From Anaerostipes caccae L1-92 (GTDB taxonomy: Bacteria > Bacillota > Clostridia > Lachnospirales > Lachnospiraceae), in assembly GCF_014467075.1 (NCBI RefSeq), contig NZ_AP023027.1:395001-459000 (forward strand): a DNA stretch of 64,000 nucleotides, given 5' to 3'. A program made the position numbers and the translations under genes. Each line of letters begins with the position of its first letter. The stretch's first letter is position 1. Shown here in pieces: positions 47,603-55,476 of this stretch. Under the pieces are notes generated by a model, which did no database searches, was not told the origin of the DNA, and worked only from the letters and a program-made list of their open reading frames with translations.

Positions 47603-48610
47603 ATGATCATTATTTTAAAGAGTGACGCCAGGAAGCAGCAGATAGAGGCATTAAAGGAGGAGATGGTATCCCAGGGTTTTGCCATTCATGAATCCGCAGG
47701 AATCAATACACAGCTTTTAGGGCTGATCGGGGATACCTCCAAGGTCGATGTGGACCACGTGATGGCAAATGACATTGTGGAGACCGTGCAGCGGATTCAG
47801 GAACCATACAAGAAGGCAAACAGGAAGTTTCACCCGAATGACACGGCTGTAGATATTGGAGGAGTAAAGATAGGCGGGGGAGAGTTTCAGGTGATTGCCG
47901 GGCCGTGCTCTATTGAAACGAAAGAGCAGATGACAGAAGTGGCACAGAAGGTAAAGGAAGCAGGAGCAGGTCTTCTGCGCGGAGGAGCATTTAAGCCGAG
48001 GACGTCACCTTACGCTTTCCAGGGACTCCACGATGAGGGGCTCAAGCTTTTGCTGGAGGCTAAAAAAGCCACGGGTCTTCCTGTGGTGACAGAGATCATG
48101 GATGCCAGCCACCTTTCACTGTTCGAGGACGTGGACCTGATCCAGGTGGGAACAAGAAATATGCAGAACTTTGAACTGCTGAAAGAACTTGGTAAGATTG
48201 ACAAACCGGTTCTTTTAAAGAGAGGGATGGCCTGCACCATAGACGAATGGCTCATGAGTGCCGAGTATATCATGGCAGGGGGAAACGAGAATGTGATTTT
48301 GTGTGAGCGGGGGATCAGAACTTACGAGACTGCGGTGAGAAACACACTGGATCTGTCTGCTATTCCGATGATTAAGAAGAAATCTCATCTGCCGGTCATC
48401 GTAGATCCTTCTCACGCCACAGGCATCCGTTTCATGGTAGAGCCTATGGCTCTTGCCGCCATCGCAGCGGGTGCTGACGGCCTGATGGTAGAGGTACACA
48501 ATAATCCGGCGAAAGCGCTCTGCGACGGACCGCAGTCACTGACACCGGAAGAATTTGACCATATGATGCAGAAGGTGACGAAAACAAGAGACTTCTTTCA
48601 AAATTTATAA
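47603..48610 (+). CDS. aroF: 3-deoxy-7-phosphoheptulonate (DAHP) synthase
   Basis: This 335-residue enzyme joins phosphoenolpyruvate and erythrose 4-phosphate in the first step of aromatic amino acid synthesis. It is the short type (AroA-I beta/KDOPS-like) with an N-terminal ferredoxin-like regulatory domain of about 70 residues, then [38 protein letters not shown] and VDPSHATG with metal ligands. AAGGAGG precedes the chosen ATG at 47603. The leader carries an aromatic-rich peptide and terminator, which suggests control by charged aromatic tRNAs. The next gene is pth. Confidence 0.93.
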   Translation: MIIILKSDARKQQIEALKEEMVSQGFAIHESAGINTQLLGLIGDTSKVDVDHVMANDIVETVQRIQEPYKKANRKFHPNDTAVDIGGVKIGGGEFQVIAGPCSIETKEQMTEVAQKVKEAGAGLLRGGAFKPRTSPYAFQGLHDEGLKLLLEAKKATGLPVVTEIMDASHLSLFEDVDLIQVGTRNMQNFELLKELGKIDKPVLLKRGMACTIDEWLMSAEYIMAGGNENVILCERGIRTYETAVRNTLDLSAIPMIKKKSHLPVIVDPSHATGIRFMVEPMALAAIAAGADGLMVEVHNNPAKALCDGPQSLTPEEFDHMMQKVTKTRDFFQNL

Positions 48611-48675
48611 TCTTTTGTTATACTGGTTCCAGACTTATTTGAAAAGAAAAGGAATCAGGACAAAGGAGCAGCAAA

Positions 48676-49248
48676 ATGAAAGTAATCGTCGGACTGGGCA
48701 ATCCCGGAAGGCAGTATGAACGGACCAGACATAATATCGGCTTTGCAGCCATTGATTATATTGCCGGGAAAAACCAGATAGAAATTTCTTCAAAAAAGCA
48801 TAAGGCACTCATCGGAAGCGGATACTTAGGAGGGCAGAAAGTACTGCTTGTAAAGCCGCAGACCTTTATGAACTTAAGCGGGGAGAGCCTCCGGGGAGTC
48901 ATGGACTTTTACAAGCTGGAGCCTTCAGACTTTATCGTAATATTCGATGATATTTCTCTGGATGTGGGGCAGCTCAGGATCAGGAGAAAGGGAAGCGCCG
49001 GAGGCCATAACGGGATCAAGAGCATTATCAGCCATCTGGGAAGCATGGATTTCCCGCGGATAAAAATAGGCGTGGGAGAAAAGCCCAAGGGATACGATTT
49101 GGCAGATTATGTGCTGGGCCATTTCTCCAAAGGTGAGATAGAAATTTATGATGATGTGTTTCCGGATGTGGACGATGCGGTAAAACTTATGGTGATGGAT
49201 GACATATCCGGGGCAATGAACCAATATAATAAAAAAGCGAGGAAGTAA
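48676..49248 (+). CDS. pth: Peptidyl-tRNA hydrolase
   Basis: This 190-residue enzyme releases tRNA from stalled peptidyl-tRNA. It shows GLGNPGRQYERTRHNIGF with the catalytic His20 in the TRHN block, KPQTFMNLSG and FDDISLDVGQLRIRRKGSAGGHNGI. Length fits bacterial Pth. It lies directly upstream of mfd, a common neighbour in Clostridia and Bacilli. Confidence 0.95.
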   Translation: MKVIVGLGNPGRQYERTRHNIGFAAIDYIAGKNQIEISSKKHKALIGSGYLGGQKVLLVKPQTFMNLSGESLRGVMDFYKLEPSDFIVIFDDISLDVGQLRIRRKGSAGGHNGIKSIISHLGSMDFPRIKIGVGEKPKGYDLADYVLGHFSKGEIEIYDDVFPDVDDAVKLMVMDDISGAMNQYNKKARK

Positions 49249-49274
49249 CCGCAGCAGAAAGTAAGGAATGAGAC

Positions 49275-52200
49275 GTGTTAGATCATATTTTTGAGAATGA
49301 TGCAGTGTTTGAACAGATAAAAACAGGCCTTGAGAACAATCAGGGCCCTGTTTTAGTGTCCGGATGCACGGACGGGGCAAAAGCCCATCTGGTCAGTGCA
49401 CTGAGAGGAAAAAAGAAGCGCGGCAGCTATAAAGTGATCGTGACAGCAGATGAGAATAAGGCCAAGGAGTGGGTGGAAAACTATCGGTTCTTCGGAGAAG
49501 ACGCCGTCTACTTTCCTGCCAAAGATCCGCTGTTTTACAGCGCTGACGTCCACGGAAATGCCATCGCAAAAGAGCGGCTCAGGGGGATCGAGAGTATTAT
49601 CAAGGGACAGGGAGGCGTCTTTGTCCTGTCTGTCGACGCCCTGATGGACCGGGTTGTACCTCTTGCGGAGATCAAGAAAAACCGGGTGATGATCAGTCTG
49701 GAGACAGAGGTTTCCGAACAGGATATTACGAAAAAATTTACCGCTATGGGGTATGAGAGGACTCCGTTTGTAGAGGCGGCCGGAGAATTTGCGGTCAGAG
49801 GCGGGATCGTCGACATTTATCCGTTTACTTCGGACTGTCCGTACAGAATTGAACTCTGGGGGGAAGAGGTCGATTCGATCCGCAGTTTTGATGCCCAGAG
49901 TCAGCGGTCCATTGAAGAAGTAAAGAGTCTGACTGTCTATCCTGCCACGGAGATTGTTTTAAGCGAAGAACGGATCTCACAGGGACTGAAAAAGATCGAG
50001 GCCGAATATCAGGATTTGAAAGAGACGTTTCATAAAGCCTTTGAGACGGACAAAGAGGTCAGACTCACGAAGGAATACCAGAGGATCAGAGAAGAACTCT
50101 CGGAACTTTCCATGCTCATCGGAGTGGAAGGATATCTGCCGTATTTTTATGACCGGCTGGTGTGTTTTCTCGACTATTTCCCGAAAGATACCGCGGTCTA
50201 TGTGGATGAGCCGCAGCATGTGGAAGAGAGAGGACGGGGCTTCTTCCTGGAGTTTACGGAGAGCATGAAAAGCCGTCTGGAGGCCGGATATCTGCTGCCT
50301 GGACAGATGGACACGGTAGCTTGTTTTGAGGAGGCACTGAACCGTCTGCTGAAACAGCCGGTGGCCTTTTTATCTTCACTGGCATCTGAAGTGAAGGCAG
50401 CGAAGGTGACAGACACGTTTTTCATAGAGACAAAGTCGGTACAGTCCTATAACAACAGCTTTGAACAGCTGATCAAGGATCTGAAAAGATATCAGAAAAA
50501 AGAATATCGGATTCTTGTTGTCTCCCCTTCGGTAACCAGGGCAAAGCGCCTGGCCGAGGATATGAGAGACAGCGGGCTGACTGTCACATACGATAAGAAA
50601 CCTTCAGAAGATATGGTTCCCGGACAGATCGTTATCACGCCGGGCAAATTAAAGAGCGGCATCGAATATCCGGAGACGAAATGGGTGCTGATCTCCGAGA
50701 GCGATATCTTCAGCGGAAGGAAAGAAAAACGCAGGAAGAAAGCCGCCTTTAAGGGAAAAGGCGAGAAGATAAAGAACTTCGCGGATATTTCCATCGGCGA
50801 CTATGTTGTTCATGAAAAGCACGGCGTTGGAATCTACCGGGGTATTGAAAAAATCACCGTAAACAACGTCGAGAAGGATTATATCAGCATCGAGTATAAA
50901 GGCGGGGACAATCTGTTCATCCTTGCCTCTGCTCTGGACCAGATCGCAAAATATGCCAGCGCCAATGCAAAGAAGCCCCGGCTTAACAAGCTGGGAGGCA
51001 ATGAGTGGAAGAAGACTACCAAGCGGGTCAAAGGCCAGGTGCGGGAAACCGCCAAAGAGCTGGTGGAGCTGTATGCGGTCCGCCAGGCCAAAGAAGGGTA
51101 TGTCTATGATAAAGATACAGTTTGGCAGAGAGAGTTTGAGGAAATGTTTCCTTATGAGGAAACGCAGGACCAGCTCAATGCCATAGAGGATGTGAAGCGG
51201 GACATGGAGAGCACCAAAATCATGGACCGGCTCATCTGCGGGGATGTGGGATACGGAAAGACGGAAGTTGCCATCCGGGCGGCTTTCAAGGCTGTAACCA
51301 ACGGAAAACAGGTGGCATATCTGGTGCCCACTACGATCCTTGCCCAGCAGCACTACAATACATTCTGTGAGCGCTTTCAGAATTATCCGATGACTGTCAG
51401 GGTGATGTCCAGATTCTGTACTCCCAGGGAACAGAAAGAGACGATGGAAGGCCTGAAAAAAGGAATCGTGGATGTGGTCATCGGGACACACCGGCTTCTT
51501 TCCAAAGATGTGAAGTACAAAGACCTGGGACTTTTGATCATCGATGAAGAACAGCGTTTCGGCGTGGGACATAAAGAGAAGATCAAGACAATGAAGAAAG
51601 ATGTGGACGTGCTTTCTCTCTCCGCAACACCGATTCCCAGGACGCTGCATATGAGTCTGATCGGGATCAGGGATATGAGCATTTTGGAGGAACCTCCCCA
51701 CGACCGGAGAGCGATCCAGACTTATGTGATGGAGTATAATGAGGAGCTTGTAAAAGAGGCAGTCCACCGGGAAATGACGAGAGGCGGTCAGGTATACTAT
51801 GTATATAACCGGGTCAACAACATTGCGGAGATCACGAGTGAGCTACAGAAACTCCTGCCAAATGCAAAAGTGGCCTTTGCCCACGGACAGATGCGGGAAA
51901 GAGAGCTTGAAAATATTATGATGCAGTTCATGGAAAAGGAGATCGACGTACTCGTCTCCACGACAATCATTGAGACCGGGCTGGATATACCGAACGTGAA
52001 CACGATGATCATCCATGATGCCAACCAGCTGGGACTTTCCCAGCTATATCAGCTCAGGGGGCGTGTCGGACGCTCCAACAGGAACGCATTTGCATTTTTA
52101 ATGTACAAAAGGGACACTTTATTAAAAGAGACAGCCGAGAAAAGACTCCAGGCGATCCGGGAATTTACGGACCTGGGATCGGGATACAAGATCGCCATGC

Positions 52201-52802
52201 GGGATCTGGAGATCCGGGGAGCAGGAAATCTTTTAGGAGAAGAGCAGTCCGGCCATATGGAAGCGGTGGGATATGATCTGTACTGTAAGATGCTCAACGA
52301 CGCGGTGCTGAGGCTGAAAGGAGAACTTTCAGAGGATACTGATTTTGACACGACACTGGATCTGAACATCGATGCCTTTCTTCCATCTGCCTATATCAGA
52401 AACGAAGTGGAGAAGCTGGAGCTTTACAAGCGGATATCTGCCATCGAGACGAAGGATGAGCTGGAAGATATGCAGGATGAGCTCCTGGACCGTTTCGGGG
52501 ATCTGCCGGCAGCGGTAGTCAATCTGCTCCATATCGCCCTGCTGAAGTCGATGGCTCACCATGCCTATATGACCGATGTAAAACAAAAGGGAGAGAAAGT
52601 ATCCTTTGAGATGAATCCGGAGGCAAACGTGCAGGTAGAGAAGATCCCGGATGTGCTGAGCGAATTTCCGAAGGAACTCTCCGTCAGTGCCGGGGAGCAT
52701 CCCGTATTCGTACTGGATCTTTCATCCGCGAAGAAAAGCGCATGGCTATCAAAGATTGAACATTGTGTGAACTCATTGGATGCGTTGATTATCAGATCGT
52801 AA
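49275..52802 (+). CDS. mfd: Transcription-repair coupling factor Mfd
   Basis: This 1175-residue protein removes RNA polymerase stalled at DNA lesions and recruits UvrABC. The N-terminal UvrB-like part (about 1-350) lacks ATPase motifs, the RNA polymerase-interacting CarD-like domain starts at DYVVHEKHGVGIYRG (about 508), the translocase has Walker A CGDVGYGKTEVA (near 655) and DEEQRFGVGHKE (near 755), then TIIETGLDIPNVN and QLRGRVGRS; the C-terminal domain follows. Size matches the family (about 1150-1180). It starts 26 bases after pth; the start codon is TTG or GTG type? The visible start is gtg-like in cgtgttagatc context, and the protein begins MLDHIFENDAVFEQ. Confidence 0.94.
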   Translation: MLDHIFENDAVFEQIKTGLENNQGPVLVSGCTDGAKAHLVSALRGKKKRGSYKVIVTADENKAKEWVENYRFFGEDAVYFPAKDPLFYSADVHGNAIAKERLRGIESIIKGQGGVFVLSVDALMDRVVPLAEIKKNRVMISLETEVSEQDITKKFTAMGYERTPFVEAAGEFAVRGGIVDIYPFTSDCPYRIELWGEEVDSIRSFDAQSQRSIEEVKSLTVYPATEIVLSEERISQGLKKIEAEYQDLKETFHKAFETDKEVRLTKEYQRIREELSELSMLIGVEGYLPYFYDRLVCFLDYFPKDTAVYVDEPQHVEERGRGFFLEFTESMKSRLEAGYLLPGQMDTVACFEEALNRLLKQPVAFLSSLASEVKAAKVTDTFFIETKSVQSYNNSFEQLIKDLKRYQKKEYRILVVSPSVTRAKRLAEDMRDSGLTVTYDKKPSEDMVPGQIVITPGKLKSGIEYPETKWVLISESDIFSGRKEKRRKKAAFKGKGEKIKNFADISIGDYVVHEKHGVGIYRGIEKITVNNVEKDYISIEYKGGDNLFILASALDQIAKYASANAKKPRLNKLGGNEWKKTTKRVKGQVRETAKELVELYAVRQAKEGYVYDKDTVWQREFEEMFPYEETQDQLNAIEDVKRDMESTKIMDRLICGDVGYGKTEVAIRAAFKAVTNGKQVAYLVPTTILAQQHYNTFCERFQNYPMTVRVMSRFCTPREQKETMEGLKKGIVDVVIGTHRLLSKDVKYKDLGLLIIDEEQRFGVGHKEKIKTMKKDVDVLSLSATPIPRTLHMSLIGIRDMSILEEPPHDRRAIQTYVMEYNEELVKEAVHREMTRGGQVYYVYNRVNNIAEITSELQKLLPNAKVAFAHGQMRERELENIMMQFMEKEIDVLVSTTIIETGLDIPNVNTMIIHDANQLGLSQLYQLRGRVGRSNRNAFAFLMYKRDTLLKETAEKRLQAIREFTDLGSGYKIAMRDLEIRGAGNLLGEEQSGHMEAVGYDLYCKMLNDAVLRLKGELSEDTDFDTTLDLNIDAFLPSAYIRNEVEKLELYKRISAIETKDELEDMQDELLDRFGDLPAAVVNLLHIALLKSMAHHAYMTDVKQKGEKVSFEMNPEANVQVEKIPDVLSEFPKELSVSAGEHPVFVLDLSSAKKSAWLSKIEHCVNSLDALIIRS

Positions 52803-52849
52803 TGTAGTATAATCCAAAATGGAAATAAATTAAACGGAGGAAACGAAGA

Positions 52850-53962
52850 ATGAAACGTGTAGCGAAGAAGATCGTATGTCTTGCGGCGGTTATGGCTTTG
52901 TGCGCGGCCTTATTAGCGGGCTGTAAGAAGCAGGATGACAAGACGCTGTTTGAATATGCAGGAAATGAGGTGACCTATAAGGAAGCCCATGTATATGCCA
53001 GAATCATGCAGTACAGCGCAGAGCAGCAGTACGCATCTTATCTGGGAGATAAACTGTGGTCTACCCAGGTCGGCACCGACAAAAAGGGCAAAAAGATCAC
53101 AATGCAGGATTCTATTAAAGACAATGTCATCAACCAGATCAAGACTGTAAAAGTACTGGCTGACCACGCAGATGACTACAAGGTAAAGCTAACTTCCGAT
53201 GAGAAGAAACAGCTGGACGAATCCGTCAAATCTTTTACTAAAAATGAACTTGGAAAACGTGTGATGAAGGTGACCGGGGCAGATAAAGATTACATCAAAG
53301 AGATCCAGCAGGAAAACCTGATTGCCCAGAAGGTTATGAATGCGATCATCGAAAAGGCAGATGTGAAAGTGACAGACGACGAAGCGAAGACCGTAAAAGT
53401 ATACAAGCTTGTTTTTACAACGAAGAAAACAGACAGCAAGACCGGCAAAGAAGTAAATATGACTGCAAAAGAAAAGGCAGCTCAGTTAAAGAAAGCCAAA
53501 GAAGCATTAAAGGCGATCAAGAAAGGCCAGAGCGTCAAGGCAGTAGCCAAAAAGTATAAAGTCGATACAGACAACGAAGAAAGCTACACAAAGGGAAAAG
53601 CAGTTCTCGGAACCAAGTTTGAAGATGCGGCTTCCAAATTAAAGAAGAATCAGGTCAGCGGCGTAGTCGAGACAGACGATGCGTATGTCATCATCAAGAT
53701 GCTCAACCCGAATGTAAAGAGTGAGCTTGCCACATCCAAGAGTACGCTTCTGCAGGAAAAACAGCAGGAAGCATACCAGAAGGTATATAAAAAGTGGACG
53801 AAGGATGCAGACAAGAAGTGGGACGATGACAAGAGCATCGATCAGGAACTGTGGAAAAAGATCACATTTAAGTATAAGGCAACGACCACAGCTACCGAAA
53901 AGACGACCACAGAAGCCACAACCACAGCAAAGCAGAAAGCAACGACAGAGAAGAAAAAGTAA
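52850..53962 (+). CDS. Parvulin-type peptidylprolyl isomerase lipoprotein (PrsA-like)
   Basis: This 370-residue protein has a lipoprotein signal (basic start, hydrophobic stretch, lipobox LLAG with Cys25), so it is anchored outside the membrane. A SurA/PrsA-type N-terminal helical region (about 28-180) is followed by a rotamase-like domain (about 182-295) that is degenerate compared with PrsA, then a charged helix, and a Thr/Ala/Lys-rich tail of about 28 residues. It likely helps folding of exported proteins. It is the first gene after mfd and ends at a terminator. Confidence 0.85.
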   Translation: MKRVAKKIVCLAAVMALCAALLAGCKKQDDKTLFEYAGNEVTYKEAHVYARIMQYSAEQQYASYLGDKLWSTQVGTDKKGKKITMQDSIKDNVINQIKTVKVLADHADDYKVKLTSDEKKQLDESVKSFTKNELGKRVMKVTGADKDYIKEIQQENLIAQKVMNAIIEKADVKVTDDEAKTVKVYKLVFTTKKTDSKTGKEVNMTAKEKAAQLKKAKEALKAIKKGQSVKAVAKKYKVDTDNEESYTKGKAVLGTKFEDAASKLKKNQVSGVVETDDAYVIIKMLNPNVKSELATSKSTLLQEKQQEAYQKVYKKWTKDADKKWDDDKSIDQELWKKITFKYKATTTATEKTTTEATTTAKQKATTEKKK

Positions 53963-53977
53963 TACAGCTCTTTGTGA

Positions 53978-54006
53978 AAGGCAGCCCATGATCCGGCTGC
54001 CTTTTT
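53978..54006 (+). terminator. Terminator after the PrsA-like gene
   Basis: A perfect 9-bp stem AAGGCAGCC / GGCTGCCTT with an 8-base loop is followed by TTT and C; moderate strength. Confidence 0.85.
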
Positions 54007-54035
54007 CGTAAAGATTTGAGAAAAGGAGGCAGTGT

Positions 54036-54224
54036 ATGGAATTTCAGATCGGTGATGTAATCAAGATGAAAAAACCTCATCCGTGCGGGAGCAGCGAGTG
54101 GGAGATATTGAGGGTCGGCATGGATTTTCGGCTGAAATGTATGGGCTGCGGACGTCAGGTGATGGTGTCCAGGAAGCTCGTGGAGAAGAATTTCAGGGGA
54201 TTTGTGAAAAAAGCTTGCGGTTAA
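54036..54224 (+). CDS. DUF951 domain protein
   Basis: This 62-residue protein is the conserved DUF951 type, with MEFQIGDVIKMKKPHPCGS at the start, WEILRVGMDFRLKCMGC in the middle and a Cys pattern (PHPCG, CMGCGR) that could bind zinc. It is usually found next to rpsF and ssb in Clostridia and Bacilli, as here. Function unknown; a role near translation or replication is suggested by gene order only. AAAGGAGG precedes the ATG. Confidence 0.92.
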   Translation: MEFQIGDVIKMKKPHPCGSSEWEILRVGMDFRLKCMGCGRQVMVSRKLVEKNFRGFVKKACG

Positions 54225-54272
54225 AAGGAATTTATGGTAACATATCAACTTGTGATATATAAATTTATCCTT

Positions 54273-54303
54273 GCTCTTGGCAGAAGATCAAGAGCCGAAA
54301 AGA
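54273..54303 (+). promoter_or_regulatory. Leader hairpin of rpsF, candidate S6:S18 binding site
   Basis: A 7-bp stem GCTCTTG / CAAGAGC with a 9-base loop, followed by CGAAAAGACC, lies in the leader just before the rpsF ribosome site. The S6:S18 protein complex is known to bind rpsF leaders containing a stem with a CCG-type motif; GAGCCGA here fits loosely. This is inference. Confidence 0.45.
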
Positions 54304-54324
54304 CCAGAAGGAGGTGCAGATAAC

Positions 54325-54612
54325 ATGAGTAAATATGAACTCGCATTAGTCGTGAATGCTAAGATCGAAGACGAAGCAAGAGCGGAAGTAGTGGAAAAAG
54401 CAAAAGCTATGATTACAGAAGCAGGAGCTGAAATCACGAATGTCGATGAATGGGGAAAGAAGCGTTTAGCTTACGAGATCCAGAAGATGAAAGAAGGATA
54501 CTACTACTTCATCCAGTTCGACGCAGAGACAGAAGTTCCGGCTGTTTTAGAAGAAAAACTTCGAATTACAGAAAATGTATTACGTTATTTAGTCGTAAAA
54601 CAGGATGCCTAA
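54325..54612 (+). CDS. rpsF: 30S ribosomal protein S6
   Basis: This 95-residue protein is ribosomal S6 (MSKYELALVVNAKIEDE, KRLAYEIQKMKEGYYYF, NVLRYLVVK). The ATG at 54325 is chosen because AAGGAGG lies directly upstream; an ATG at 54271 would add 18 residues unlike S6. It binds S18, encoded two genes later, on the small subunit platform. It is in the usual operon rpsF-ssb-rpsR. Confidence 0.96.
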   Translation: MSKYELALVVNAKIEDEARAEVVEKAKAMITEAGAEITNVDEWGKKRLAYEIQKMKEGYYYFIQFDAETEVPAVLEEKLRITENVLRYLVVKQDA

Positions 54613-54639
54613 CACTTTGGTAGGCAGGAGGAATCCAAT

Positions 54640-55092
54640 ATGAATAAAGTGATTTTGATGGGCCGTCTTACCAGAGACCCGGACGTGAGATACTCACAGG
54701 GTGAGAGAGCGACGGCAGTTGCAAGATATACTTTAGCTGTAAACAGGAGATTCAAGAGGGATGGCGAACCGGATGCAGACTTTATCAACTGTGTCGCATT
54801 TGGACGTGCCGGCGAATTTGCTGAGAAGTATTTCCGCCAGGGAATCAAGATTGTCATCTCAGGAAGAATCCAGACAGGCAGTTACACCAACAAGGACGGA
54901 ATCAAGGTCTATACCACCGATGTTATTGTAGAAGAACAGGATTTCTGCGAGAGCAAAGCGGCAACGGACCAGTACAACGGAGGAGGAATGCAGACAGCAA
55001 ATCCTTCGAAACCGCCGCAGCCGAGCCAGGCCGCAGGAGACGGTTTTATGAACATTCCGGACGGATTGGAAGAGGAACTGCCATTTAGTTAA
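54640..55092 (+). CDS. ssb: Single-stranded DNA-binding protein
   Basis: This 150-residue protein has the SSB OB-fold ([57 protein letters not shown]) and the acidic C-terminal tail ending [10 protein letters not shown], which binds replication and repair partners. It lies between rpsF and rpsR, as in many Firmicutes. AGGAGG precedes the ATG. Confidence 0.96.
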   Translation: MNKVILMGRLTRDPDVRYSQGERATAVARYTLAVNRRFKRDGEPDADFINCVAFGRAGEFAEKYFRQGIKIVISGRIQTGSYTNKDGIKVYTTDVIVEEQDFCESKAATDQYNGGGMQTANPSKPPQPSQAAGDGFMNIPDGLEEELPFS

Positions 55093-55108
55093 ATTAGGAG
55101 GTTTAATC

Positions 55109-55363
55109 ATGGCTTATAATAGAGGTGATTCTCCGAACAGGAGAAGAGGCGGACGCAGAAGAAGAAAAGTATGTGCATTCTGTACAGAAGCCGATGCCGT
55201 TATCGATTACAAAGACGTAGCGACATTAAAGAAATATGTTTCTGAGAGAGGCAAGATCCTGCCGAGACGTATCACAGGAACATGTGCAAAGCATCAGAGA
55301 GCTGTCACAAGCGCGATCAAAAGAGCAAGACATCTCGCTTTAATGCCTTACACACAGGACTAA
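55109..55363 (+). CDS. rpsR: 30S ribosomal protein S18
   Basis: This 84-residue basic protein is S18 ([39 protein letters not shown]). The two Cys near the start (CAFC) and C/H later suggest a C+ type that can bind zinc. It partners S6. AGGAGG precedes the ATG and a strong terminator closes the operon. Confidence 0.96.
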   Translation: MAYNRGDSPNRRRGGRRRRKVCAFCTEADAVIDYKDVATLKKYVSERGKILPRRITGTCAKHQRAVTSAIKRARHLALMPYTQD

Positions 55364-55374
55364 TAAAAGACAAG

Positions 55375-55407
55375 CCGCCGTATCCCTATGGATATGGCGG
55401 TTTTTTT
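55375..55407 (+). terminator. Terminator of the rpsF-ssb-rpsR operon
   Basis: Stem CCGCCGTATCC / GGATATGGCGG (one mismatch) with a CTAT loop is followed by seven T residues. Confidence 0.93.
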
Positions 55408-55476
55408 GACCTTGCCTGCCAGTCATGCTATAATGAAAAATACAATATTTGAATCCGAGGTTTAAGGAGCCGTATC

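Noticed and set aside
47295..47603. T-box riboswitch before DAHP synthase.
   Set aside because: No T-box sequence (TGGNACCGCG-like) or specifier-loop architecture was found; the leader peptide with terminator explains the region better.
50649..51767. A 372-codon open frame on the minus strand inside mfd.
   Set aside because: It is antisense to a well-conserved gene; its translation is His/Leu/Phe rich without domains, a shadow of codon bias.
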